Origin: Raineyella sp. LH-20
GTDB taxonomy: Bacteria; Actinomycetota; Actinomycetes; Propionibacteriales; Propionibacteriaceae
Reading direction: 5' to 3'
NCBI RefSeq assembly: GCF_033110965.1
Contig: NZ_CP137003.1
Span: 2,542,001-2,606,000, forward strand
Length of the DNA stretch: 64,000 nt
Position numbers and translations under genes: made by a program. The notes beneath the pieces are model-generated. The model saw nothing but the letters and a program-made list of their open reading frames with translations, had not been told where the DNA came from and did no database searches. Shown here in pieces: positions 15,148 through 22,750 of this stretch. How positions within the stretch are numbered: the stretch's first letter is position 1; each line of letters starts with the position of its first letter.

Positions 15148-17118
15148 GTGGCAGGCCGGATCAATGAGGAGGATATCGCCCTGGTGCGGGAGCGCGCCCG
15201 CATCGACGACGTGGTGAGTCCGTACGTGACACTGCGCCGGGCGGGAGCGGGGTCGCTCAAGGGGCTGTGTCCGTTCCACGACGAGAAGACGCCCAGCTTC
15301 CAGGTCACGCCCGCGCGGGGGCTCTACTACTGCTTCGGGTGTGGTGAGGGCGGCGACGCGATCACCTTCCTGCAGAAGAAGGAGAACCTGTCGTTCGTCG
15401 AGGCGGTGGAGCGGCTGGCCGACCAGGTCGGCGTCCAGCTGCGCTACATCGACGACGGTGGACGGAGCTCGGACGCGGGCAATCGCCGCCGGCTGACCGA
15501 GGCGAACCGGCTGGCCGCGGAGTTCTTCGCCGAGCAGCTCACCACCCCCGACGCGCTGGTCGGGCGACGGTTCCTCGACGGGCGTGGCTTCGACCGTCAG
15601 GCGGCCGAGCACTTCGGCATCGGATTCGCCCCGCGGGGTGGGCGGGACCTGCACGGGCACCTGCGCCAGCGCGGGTTCCGCGACGACGAGTTGGTCCGCG
15701 CCGGGCTGATCCGGGAGAACGGCGGCTGGGACTTCTTCCAGGGCCGGCTGATCTGGCCGATCCGTGATGCCGGGGGCGTGGTGCTCGGCTTCGGGGCGCG
15801 GCGACTGTTCGACGACGACCGGATGCCGGCCAAGTACCTCAACACCCCCGAGACCAGCGTCTACAAGAAGTCGCACGTCCTCTACGGGCTCGATCTGGCC
15901 CGCCAGCCGATCGCGAAGAAGTCCCAGGCGGTCGTCGTGGAGGGCTACACCGACGTGATGGCCGCGCACCTGTCCGGGGTGGACACCGCCGTCGCGTCCT
16001 GCGGCACCGCGTTCGGCGACGACCATGCCCGGATCCTGCAGCGGCTGATCGGCCAGACCTCGGCCACCCAGGGTGAGGTGGTCTTCACCTTCGACGGCGA
16101 CGCCGCCGGCCAGGCCGCCGCCCTCAAGGTCTTCAAGGGCGATCGCAACTTCATCACCCAGACGTACGTCGCCGTGGAGCCGCACGGCTGGGATCCGTGC
16201 GACCTGCGGATCAACGAGGGCGATGCGGCGGTGCGGGAACTGATCGGCCGGCGCGTCCCGCTGTATCGCTTCGTGATGGACAACGTCCTCGCCGAGTACG
16301 ACCTCGACCGTGCCGACGGGCGGGTGGCCGCACTGCGGGGCGCGGCTCCGTTGGTCGCCTCGATCCGGGACCGGTCCCTGGTGGCGGCGTACGTCCACGA
16401 ACTGGCCGGCATGCTGGGGATGGACCTGGAGGAGGTCCGGCGCGAGGTGGCCCGGGCCGAGCGGACCGGCCCGTCGGGCGCCGGCCAGACACCGGGCGGC
16501 CAGGCCGGGGGCGGCCGGTCGCGAGGCGCTGCGCCGGTCGAGCCGGTCGTGGCGCCGGAGCCGCCGACCCCGGACAGGGAGGGGAGCGCTGGCGCGGAGC
16601 GGGTGCTGCCGCTGCCCGATCCGCGTGACCCGGGCCTGGTGATCGAGCGGGGCACGGCGCAGCTGCTGGTCCAGGTGCCGTGGATGTTCAGCGCCGATTG
16701 GGGCGGGTTGGAATCGGACGATTTCGCCCACCCGACCTACCGTCGGATCGCGCAGACCGCGCGCCTGGTGTTCTCGATGTACGGCGATCCGAGCGGTGCG
16801 GTGCCCGACCGGTTCGATTCCACGGCGTGGATGCAACTGCTCCGGGAGGGCTGCGACGATGCCAACGCCGAGCAGGTGCTGATCGCCCTGTCGGTGGAGC
16901 CGCTGCTGCGGGAGCCGGATCCTCGCTACGCCGATGCCTACGCCGCACGGCTCCAGTTGCAGCGGGTCAACGAGGCGATCGTCACGCTGAAGGGCCGCAT
17001 GCAGCGGACGAACCCGATCGAGCACGCCGAGGAGCACCGTGGGATGTTCACCGACCTGCTCGCCTGGGAGACCGCCCGCAAGGATCTGCAGGCCCGGTCG
17101 GTGGCCGTCCCGGACTGA
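15148..17118 (+). CDS. dnaG: DNA primase
   Basis: Synthesises RNA primers at the replication fork. Order of domains in 656 residues: CHC2 zinc ribbon with CPFH (about 41-44) and CFGC (62-65); catalytic TOPRIM core with VVEGYTDVMAAH and FTFDGDAAGQAA, whose acidic residues bind metal; and a C-terminal helicase-binding domain of about 150 residues ending in NPIEHAEEHRGMFTDLLAWE. A disordered linker rich in Gly/Arg/Pro (about 435-480) separates core and tail. GTG start with TAGACT (15134-15139) 8 nt upstream, so leaderless. The htrA gene diverges from it. Confidence 0.96.
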   Translation: MAGRINEEDIALVRERARIDDVVSPYVTLRRAGAGSLKGLCPFHDEKTPSFQVTPARGLYYCFGCGEGGDAITFLQKKENLSFVEAVERLADQVGVQLRYIDDGGRSSDAGNRRRLTEANRLAAEFFAEQLTTPDALVGRRFLDGRGFDRQAAEHFGIGFAPRGGRDLHGHLRQRGFRDDELVRAGLIRENGGWDFFQGRLIWPIRDAGGVVLGFGARRLFDDDRMPAKYLNTPETSVYKKSHVLYGLDLARQPIAKKSQAVVVEGYTDVMAAHLSGVDTAVASCGTAFGDDHARILQRLIGQTSATQGEVVFTFDGDAAGQAAALKVFKGDRNFITQTYVAVEPHGWDPCDLRINEGDAAVRELIGRRVPLYRFVMDNVLAEYDLDRADGRVAALRGAAPLVASIRDRSLVAAYVHELAGMLGMDLEEVRREVARAERTGPSGAGQTPGGQAGGGRSRGAAPVEPVVAPEPPTPDREGSAGAERVLPLPDPRDPGLVIERGTAQLLVQVPWMFSADWGGLESDDFAHPTYRRIAQTARLVFSMYGDPSGAVPDRFDSTAWMQLLREGCDDANAEQVLIALSVEPLLREPDPRYADAYAARLQLQRVNEAIVTLKGRMQRTNPIEHAEEHRGMFTDLLAWETARKDLQARSVAVPD

Positions 17119-17253
17119 TCGACGTACGGCAGCGCCCGTCACGACCCCTTGACCGGCGGAACGGTCCACAGCCGAGGCTTGACCGTGATCCGGTTGTCCA
17201 CAGCGGTCGACCCGGTGGGTGCGACACGCCGACAGTGGTCAGAGGGTGGGGAC

Positions 17254-18030
17254 ATGACCCACGCCGGCACCACAGCGCCCGCCCATCCTCCGTCGCCAGC
17301 GAGCCCGCGCCACCCACCCCGACTCACCGCGCAGGAGGAAGGCGACCTGGCGAGGACGATCGAGGCCGGGGTGTTCGCCCGCCACCTGCTGGAGACGCGG
17401 ACGTCCTGTCCGTTCGCCACGCCGGGCGACCTGCGGGCGGTCGTGGAACGGGGGGAGCAGGCCCGGGAGCGCTTCCTGGCCGCCAATCTCGGCCTGGTCA
17501 TCCATGTCGTACGCCGCGACGCCGGCGGCTCCGCCCAGGACCGCGACGACCTGATCCAGGAGGGCTGTCTGGGGCTGGCCGAGGCGCTGGCGGGCTTCGA
17601 CTGGGCCAGGGGGACGCGGTTCTCGACCTGGGCGGTGCCCTACGTCCGTGGTCGGATCGCGGAGGCTCGCCGCCTGGATCGCGGTGGCATCCGGATCCCG
17701 GTCCGGCGGCTGCGGGCGGCCGCCGCGGCAGGCGAGCAGGTGGTGACCACCGCCTCCATCCACGGCGTGGAAGAGCTGGAGGCGACCTGGTGGCGCGACG
17801 ACACCGCAGTGGGCGACGACGAGCCGGGTGCGGTGGAGCTGGCGGACGGTTGGCGGGAACTGACCCGCCGGGAGCGGGCGGTGCTCACCCATCGCTTCGG
17901 GCTGGCGGGTCGGCAGGCCCGGACCCAGACCGCCACTGCGGCGGCCCTGGGGATCCCGGTGAAGACTGTCCGGCTGGTCGAGGCCGCGGCGCTCGAGCGG
18001 CTGCGGGAGGTGTGCCTGGCCGGGCGATGA
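17254..18030 (+). CDS. Sigma-70 family RNA polymerase sigma factor (SigB/SigA-like)
   Basis: A 258-residue sigma factor without region 1.1. Region 2 is clear: NLGLVIHVVRRDAGGSAQDRDDLIQEGCLGLAEAL, then FDWARGTRFSTWAVPYVRGRI for -10 recognition. Region 3 is shortened, and region 4 runs from LTRRERAVLTHRFGL to ALGIPVKTVRLVEAAALERLREV. The arrangement suggests a group 2/3 alternative sigma rather than the primary one. The ATG at 17254 follows AGAGGGTGGGGAC; an upstream in-frame extension to 17149 is less likely. It starts about 135 nt after dnaG. No anti-sigma gene is adjacent. Confidence 0.85.
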   Translation: MTHAGTTAPAHPPSPASPRHPPRLTAQEEGDLARTIEAGVFARHLLETRTSCPFATPGDLRAVVERGEQARERFLAANLGLVIHVVRRDAGGSAQDRDDLIQEGCLGLAEALAGFDWARGTRFSTWAVPYVRGRIAEARRLDRGGIRIPVRRLRAAAAAGEQVVTTASIHGVEELEATWWRDDTAVGDDEPGAVELADGWRELTRRERAVLTHRFGLAGRQARTQTATAAALGIPVKTVRLVEAAALERLREVCLAGR

Positions 18031-18419
18031 GGCGCACACGCAACGGTCGTCGTCACGAGGCCCGTCCTGCGGACGGCGTCGCCACGGCGGCACGCCGAAG
18101 CGAGTGTGAGATCGGTTGCATCGATTGACAGGTCGGTGGCTCTCCTCAAGACTCACAGGCAGAACATTGGTCTAGACCAAGGATGGTCAGATGGACCTGG
18201 GGAGTGTCGGCACGGACTTCTGCCTGAAGGCGCCGTGTGCTGCGCGAGACCGCGCGCCGCCGCTGATCAGCAGGTTCTGTGATGCCCTCCGAGAATTCCG
18301 CCTGTCGCAGTTTCACGCGCCCCGCCGTGGCGGCGGTGGCGACCCGAGCCCGTGACCGACAGGCCCGCACTCACTTCGGCTCGGATCCACAACAGATCAC
18401 AGGATCCAAAGGAGGAACT
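18031..18419 (+). promoter_or_regulatory. Chitinase promoter region with DasR-like (dre) operator and long leader
   Basis: This 389-nt gap holds a strong promoter, TTGACA (18125-18130), a 17-nt spacer and AAGACT (18148-18153), placing transcription start near 18160. TTGGTCTAGACCAA (18167-18180) is a perfect palindrome matching the dre core TGGTCTAGACCA bound by DasR/NagR regulators. It lies just downstream of the start point, where a bound repressor would block the polymerase; glucosamine-6-phosphate releases DasR in Streptomyces. The leader is about 260 nt and ends with AAAGGAGG (18408-18415). Confidence 0.8.
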
Positions 18420-20069
18420 GTGCTCACATCCCTCTCCATCAGCAACGTCTTCTGCCGGCGCACCGGGGCGATCGTCGCCGCCGTCGCACTGGTCACCGGG
18501 CTGTCCGCCGGCATCGCGCCGACCGCTGTCGCCGCCGAGCCTGACCCCGCGTCGGCCACCGTGCCGTACGAGGAGGTCCCGGCGCCGTCGGCGCCCGTGA
18601 TCGGCGGCTACCTGCTGCAAGGCACACCCAACTTCTCGACCATCGACATGTCGGTCGTCACCGACTTCCAGTGGGCGTTCTCGACCATCACCGACCCCGC
18701 CCTGGGCGATGCCGGAGGTAGGTGTACGACAGCGAGCCAGGCCGGCATCGACGCCGTCCTGGCGCAGCGCGCCAAACAACCGGACCTCAGGGTCATCCGT
18801 TCGATCGGCGGCTGGGGAGCACGGTACTTCTCCCAGGTCGCCCGGACACCGGAGTCGCGCGAGAAGTTCGTCAGTTCGTGCATGGACGCCTTCATCACGA
18901 ATGGCGTCGCCGACGGGTTCGATCTCGACTGGGAGTTCCCGACCGCCGGTGGTATGCCGGACATCGGCTACGACGCGAACGACCGGGAGAACATGAACCT
19001 GCTGGTCAACGAGTTCCGCAAGCAGCTCGACGCGTACGCCGACGCCAACGGACTCAACCGTCGCGACTTCTGGATGACGGCCGCGCTTCCTGCCGGCCGC
19101 TGGCAGGACAGCGGCAACGGGGTCACCGGTGCGCCGTACGACGTGCTCAAGAGCTTCGACCTGGACTTCCTGGGCAAGGCCCTCGACTCGATCAACATCA
19201 TGACGTACGAGATGGGCACGGGCTACGTGCCGGTGTCGATGCCGAACCAGCCGCTGTACGCAGACCCGAAGGACACCACGGGCGATCCGTACAACTCCGG
19301 TGACGCGATGATCCGGCTGTTCATCGACCAGGGTGTCGCACCGAACAAGATCACCTGGGGCGCGATGTTCACCGGCGGCCGCGGCTTCGTCGTCGGTGAC
19401 ACGACCAACGGCGGCATGTGGCAGCCGTGGACGGCGACCGGATGTGGCTCAGGGACCAACGCCGTGAACTGGGCCAACGCGCAGCGTGACGACCGTAGTG
19501 TCCTCGTGTACTGGGACGACACCACCAAGAACCAGTGGTTCTTCGACCCGGTGCAGAAGCGTGTCTGCTCTGCTGAGTCCCCGCAGACGCTGGCCCTCCG
19601 GGCACAGTACGCGAAGGATATGGGCCTGAACGGGTTCTTCTCCTGGCAGCTGAACTCCACCTCCGGCTCCAACAACGCCGAGCTGCGCTCCGTGGCTCGC
19701 GTGTTCTACCCGCAACTCGTCCACGAGCCCGCTGCACCGACCGTCACCGGCACGCCGGTGGCCGTGGCCAACGGTGTCGAGTTCAACGGCGAGGTCGCAC
19801 GCGTCACCGGTTCGTCGGCCTCCGCGCTGACCGCCGTGATCAACTGGGGTGACCTCACGCGGTCGACGGCCACCGTCGTGCCGCTCGGCAACGGCCAGTT
19901 CTCCGTACGCGGACAGCACACGTACGCCAAGGCCGGGAACTACACGGCGACCGTGGCGACGATCGACCCGGCGTATATCAACTCCGTGACGGCCAACACG
20001 CAGGTGACTGTGGGTGCCGTTTCGGCTCAAGCGAAGTGCGTCGGAAGCAAGGTGCATCTCGCGGTGTAG
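18420..20069 (+). CDS. Secreted GH18 chitinase with PKD-like domain; C-terminal domain cut off by an amber codon
   Basis: Hydrolyses beta-1,4 bonds of chitin outside the cell. A Sec signal peptide (CRRTGAIVAAVALVTGLSAG, cleavage near TAVA-A) leads into a glycoside hydrolase family 18 barrel starting VIGGYLLQGTPNFS. The catalytic motif DGFDLDWE is at residues 165-172 with the acid Glu172 intact; SIGGWGARYF, SINIMTYEMG and NGFFSWQLN are further barrel strands. A PKD-like beta domain (residues ~440-530) follows. The frame ends at TAG 20067-20069, yet the same frame continues in recognisable protein to 20294. GTG start with AAAGGAGG 5 nt before. Expression is probably controlled by the dre site upstream and the regulator encoded downstream. 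Confidence 0.88.
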   Translation: MLTSLSISNVFCRRTGAIVAAVALVTGLSAGIAPTAVAAEPDPASATVPYEEVPAPSAPVIGGYLLQGTPNFSTIDMSVVTDFQWAFSTITDPALGDAGGRCTTASQAGIDAVLAQRAKQPDLRVIRSIGGWGARYFSQVARTPESREKFVSSCMDAFITNGVADGFDLDWEFPTAGGMPDIGYDANDRENMNLLVNEFRKQLDAYADANGLNRRDFWMTAALPAGRWQDSGNGVTGAPYDVLKSFDLDFLGKALDSINIMTYEMGTGYVPVSMPNQPLYADPKDTTGDPYNSGDAMIRLFIDQGVAPNKITWGAMFTGGRGFVVGDTTNGGMWQPWTATGCGSGTNAVNWANAQRDDRSVLVYWDDTTKNQWFFDPVQKRVCSAESPQTLALRAQYAKDMGLNGFFSWQLNSTSGSNNAELRSVARVFYPQLVHEPAAPTVTGTPVAVANGVEFNGEVARVTGSSASALTAVINWGDLTRSTATVVPLGNGQFSVRGQHTYAKAGNYTATVATIDPAYINSVTANTQVTVGAVSAQAKCVGSKVHLAV

Positions 20070-20294
20070 GGGCTCAACCCGGTGGACGGAAGGGTCTCGG
20101 CCCGGATCGCGACCCCGTTCGGTGTGAAGACCTACCCGGTGATCCAGCCGGGCAAGGTCGCGGAGCAGGCGTTCAACACTCGTCAGGACGCGGTCGATGC
20201 AGGCACGGCGAGCGTGGTCGTGACGAGCGGCTCCGGAGCTGACGCCACAACGATGACGTTCGACGTCCCGTATGCGGCGGCCTCCTGCGACTGA
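20070..20294 (+). pseudogene. In-frame remainder of the chitinase C-terminal domain after the amber codon
   Basis: Read in the chitinase frame, 74 codons follow the TAG with no further stop until TGA at 20292-20294. The text joins smoothly: AKCVGSKVHLAV before the stop, then GLNPVDGRVSARIATPFGVK, later VIQPGKVAEQAFNTR and a final AASCD. This resembles a beta-sandwich domain found at the ends of secreted actinobacterial enzymes, with a start Cys and an end Cys. A C-to-T change of a CAG codon would explain the stop. It may be a nonsense mutation, a sequencing error or a readthrough site. Confidence 0.7.
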
Positions 20295-20330
20295 GTCCTC
20301 GCCGCCCAGTGACGCACCAGGGCTGAACAC

Positions 20331-20378
20331 GATGCCCGTTGCACTGTTCCTCTGTCCAGGAACAGTGCAACGGGCATC
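20331..20378. terminator. Perfect 21-bp hairpin after the chitinase gene
   Basis: Arms 20331-20351 and 20358-20378 are perfectly complementary around the loop CTGTCC. It lies 37 nt after the full-length chitinase stop (20294) and not after the amber codon, which supports the longer frame as the original gene. Confidence 0.8.
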
Positions 20379-20474
20379 CGTGTTCCACGGAAGGTTTCGG
20401 ACGGGGTGTTCCATGCTGATCCTGCGTTATCGTGTTGGTCTGCCTCGCCGGATGACAATGCGCAGGAGGATTTG

Positions 20475-21233
20475 ATGTCCGAATCGCAGAGCAGCTCCGA
20501 ACTGAAGTACATCGTGGTCAAACGGCACCTGCTGCAGATGATCGAGGGGCAGGAACCGGGGGCGATGCTGCCGACGGAAAGGACGTTGGCTGAGCAGTTC
20601 GGCACGTCGCGCACCACCGTTCGGCAAGCTCTGAACGAACTGGTCGCGCAAGGTCGGATCGTTCGGCGGCAGGGCTCCGGCACTTTCGTGGCCGGCGCCA
20701 AGATGGAGTGGCCGCTGTATGCGGCGAGCTTCACCGAGCAGGCGGCCGCCAATGGGATGGTGGCGATGTCGCGCATCCTGGGATCCGCGCGCGAGCCGGC
20801 CACCCCGGAACGAGCGGCTCAGCTGGAGATCGACGCAGCGGCCCCGATCTGGCGGCTGGATCGACTGAGGATGGCCGACGGTGTTCCGATGTGTGTCGAG
20901 ACATCCGTCCTGTCGGTCGATCGCTTCCCCGGCTTGGTGGACAGTCTTGCGGCGGACGGTTCCCTTCACCGCCTGCTGGCGGAGCAGTACCAGGTCCAGT
21001 TGACCTGGGGCGAGGAATCGATCGAGGTCGAACCGGCGGGCACTCGTGAGGCGGACCTGCTGGGGATCGACGTCGGGGCCCCCTTGTTGGTCATCCACCG
21101 CACCAACTACGACGAGCAGGGCATTCCGATCGAGTCGGGCACCAGTTGGATGCGGGCAGACAGGATCATCTTCATCGCCCACCTGATCGTGGGCAAGGAT
21201 CACGAGAGTGCCTGGTCGAGGCGCCATCATTGA
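20475..21233 (+). CDS. GntR-family regulator, HutC/DasR type
   Basis: A 252-residue regulator. The winged helix DNA-binding domain is at the N-terminus: EPGAMLPTERTLAEQFGTSR, TTVRQALNELVAQGRIVRRQ and GSGTFVAG. The remaining ~165 residues form a UTRA effector domain (RDE-like PIWRLDRLRMADGVPMCVET, PLLVIHRTNYDEQGIPIESG), which in DasR and NagR binds amino-sugar phosphates. The neighbouring chitinase carries a dre operator, making this the natural candidate to repress it. AGGAGGA (20464-20470) sets the ATG. I saw no dre palindrome before this gene, so autoregulation is not evident. Confidence 0.88.
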   Translation: MSESQSSSELKYIVVKRHLLQMIEGQEPGAMLPTERTLAEQFGTSRTTVRQALNELVAQGRIVRRQGSGTFVAGAKMEWPLYAASFTEQAAANGMVAMSRILGSAREPATPERAAQLEIDAAAPIWRLDRLRMADGVPMCVETSVLSVDRFPGLVDSLAADGSLHRLLAEQYQVQLTWGEESIEVEPAGTREADLLGIDVGAPLLVIHRTNYDEQGIPIESGTSWMRADRIIFIAHLIVGKDHESAWSRRHH

Positions 21234-21368
21234 CCGATGACGGCCTCTGCCGGCGCGCTGGGGCTGCTTCGTGAGGTGGGCCTGGCGGGCCGATGACCCG
21301 TACGGATCGACGCCGCGGCGCGGCACGCCATCCTAGACTGGAGTATCCGCTTCGATCGAGGAGGCGCC

Positions 21369-21932
21369 ATGTCTGCTCCACGGAATGCGTTCCTGCAGGT
21401 GCTCTACTCGGTCTTCCTCGGGCTGATGCTCGTGGCCTTCGTCGGGGTGGGGGTCAACACGTTCTATCCGGGTCCACCGATCCCGAGCATGGACGGCCAG
21501 GCCGTCCAGGACGCCTACCAGCGCTCACAAGCCGTCTGGGCCCTCAACACCTCGATCATCCTGGTCGTCTGCGCCACGGTCATCATGGTGCTGTCCCTGG
21601 TCCGCAGCGACCGGCTGCCGGTGCTCTCCAACGGGATCCTGCTCGGCGGGGTGTTCACGATGGTGTACAGCGTCATCATGACGCTGCAGGGCCGCCAGTC
21701 CGGTCTGCGCTTCGCCGTCGTCGGGGTCGCCCTGCTGGTCACCCTGCTCGTCGGCTATCTGTTCTTCGTCCGCGGTCGGCAGCGTCGCGCGGCGGTGGAG
21801 GAGGGCGCCGTGGAGGGCGCTGTCGCTGGTGGGGCACCCTCCGGGGTGCTCGAGGCGCGTCTGGCGGCCCTGGAGCACCGCTTCGAGGCGATGGGGGCGG
21901 CGTGGCGCGACGATCGACCGGGTCCCGCGTGA
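21369..21932 (+). CDS. Hypothetical membrane protein with four TM segments
   Basis: A 187-residue protein of unknown function. Hydrophobic helices: VLYSVFLGLMLVAFVGVGV (about 10-28), ALNTSIILVVCATVIMVLSL (about 57-76), LSNGILLGGVFTMVYSVIM (about 85-104) and FAVVGVALLVTLLVGYLFFV (about 113-132). The loop after the first helix contains NTFYPGPPIPSM. A cytosolic Ala/Gly tail ends in a short predicted coiled coil (LEARLAALEHRFEAMG). GAGGAGG precedes the ATG, and TAGACT lies about 35 nt upstream as a likely -10 box. No functional partner is evident. Confidence 0.65.
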   Translation: MSAPRNAFLQVLYSVFLGLMLVAFVGVGVNTFYPGPPIPSMDGQAVQDAYQRSQAVWALNTSIILVVCATVIMVLSLVRSDRLPVLSNGILLGGVFTMVYSVIMTLQGRQSGLRFAVVGVALLVTLLVGYLFFVRGRQRRAAVEEGAVEGAVAGGAPSGVLEARLAALEHRFEAMGAAWRDDRPGPA

Positions 21933-22006
21933 CGGACGACATCGCGAGACCCCAGAAGCATGGATCATGGTGCGCGTATGTTGCACGCTCGAGAAACGAA
22001 ATCGCC

Positions 22007-22031
22007 CCGACAGGGTGTTTACCCTTGTCGG
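22007..22031 (-). terminator. Terminator downstream of tRNA-Asn
   Basis: On the minus strand CCGACAAGGGT pairs with ACCCTGTCGG around AAAC, just 14 nt past the tRNA 3' end, followed by GGCGATTTCG. Confidence 0.6.
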
Positions 22032-22044
22032 AGCGTGTTTTCGG

Positions 22045-22120
22045 TGGCTCCCCCGACTGGACTCGAACCAGTAACCCTTCGATTAACAGTCGAATGCTCT
22101 GCCAATTGAGCTACGGAGGA
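22045..22120 (-). tRNA. tRNA-Asn (GTT)
   Basis: On the minus strand the gene starts TCCTCCG, which pairs with CGGGGGA in the acceptor stem. The D-arm is GTAGCTCAATTGGCAGAGC and the anticodon loop CTGTTAA gives GTT, reading AAC/AAU. The T-arm contains GGTTCGAGTCC. CCA is encoded (22045-22047). Confidence 0.96.
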
Positions 22121-22213
22121 TCAGGTGCCAGCCGCGCTGGCGCCGAGAATGAACACTAGCACCGGCGTGGCGGACCGACCAAATCGAGGGCCGCTCGTGC
22201 CGCTCCCGGACCG

Positions 22214-22750
22214 TCAGGCGTCGTACGGGTCGTAGTCGGCCTTCAGCTCGGCGAGTGCCGTCTCGGCCGCCTCGCGTGCGCCGGGGTCGGACCAGTGGGT
22301 GCCCTTGTTGAGCGAGGCGTGCCATTCCAGCACCGCGGGCTCGGCTCCCAGCACGCGGCGGCCGACCACCACGACGCCGTTCTTGGTGCCGGGCACCGAT
22401 ACCTGGCGGCGGACCATGATGCTGGCCTCGACCCGTTCCTTGAACAGCTCCGGAAGGCTCCTGGGCTCCTCGAGGGGGAGTTCGCCGCGGTGGCCGTCGT
22501 AATCGACCCAGCTGAGCCGGCGGATGTCCTTGTCCCAGCCGCCCCGTACGATCCGGTGCCAGGCCAGCACCTGCCAGCCGGTGCCGTCGTCATAGACCAG
22601 GTGACCAGGGAAGCCGAGCGCGTAGCGCTCGCCGTACCGTCCCCAGGCCAGCATCCTGCCTGCGTCCGCACTCCCGGGACCTGCCGCGGCCACCGCGGCG
22701 GCGGCCGCGCGGCGTACGTCGGCCGGGAGGCTCTCCCGCCGCCACCTCAT
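22214..22750 (-). CDS. Conserved hypothetical protein coupled to otsA
   Basis: A 178-residue soluble protein of unknown function. Its ATG overlaps the otsA stop (ATGA), so it is translated with trehalose-6-phosphate synthase. The sequence alternates short strands: GERYALGFPGHLVYDD, GWQVLAWHRIVRGGWD, RRLSWVDYDGHRGELPL, then SIMVRRQVSV and NGVVVVGRRVL. This looks like an actinobacterial family of small beta-rich proteins with an N-terminal helix of alanines (RRAAAAAVAAAG). No signal peptide. A link to trehalose metabolism is suggested only by position. Confidence 0.65.
   Translation of the reverse strand: MRWRRESLPADVRRAAAAAVAAAGPGSADAGRMLAWGRYGERYALGFPGHLVYDDGTGWQVLAWHRIVRGGWDKDIRRLSWVDYDGHRGELPLEEPRSLPELFKERVEASIMVRRQVSVPGTKNGVVVVGRRVLGAEPAVLEWHASLNKGTHWSDPGAREAAETALAELKADYDPYDA

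Noticed and set aside
15019-17169. Upstream extension of the HtrA frame by about 700 codons
   Set aside because: It is antisense to dnaG; the HtrA start with GGAGGAG and the Pro-rich tail is at 15018.
20082-20294. Separate small gene starting at GTG 20082
   Set aside because: It is in frame with and continues the chitinase C-terminal domain, has no ribosome site, and has no independent start signal.
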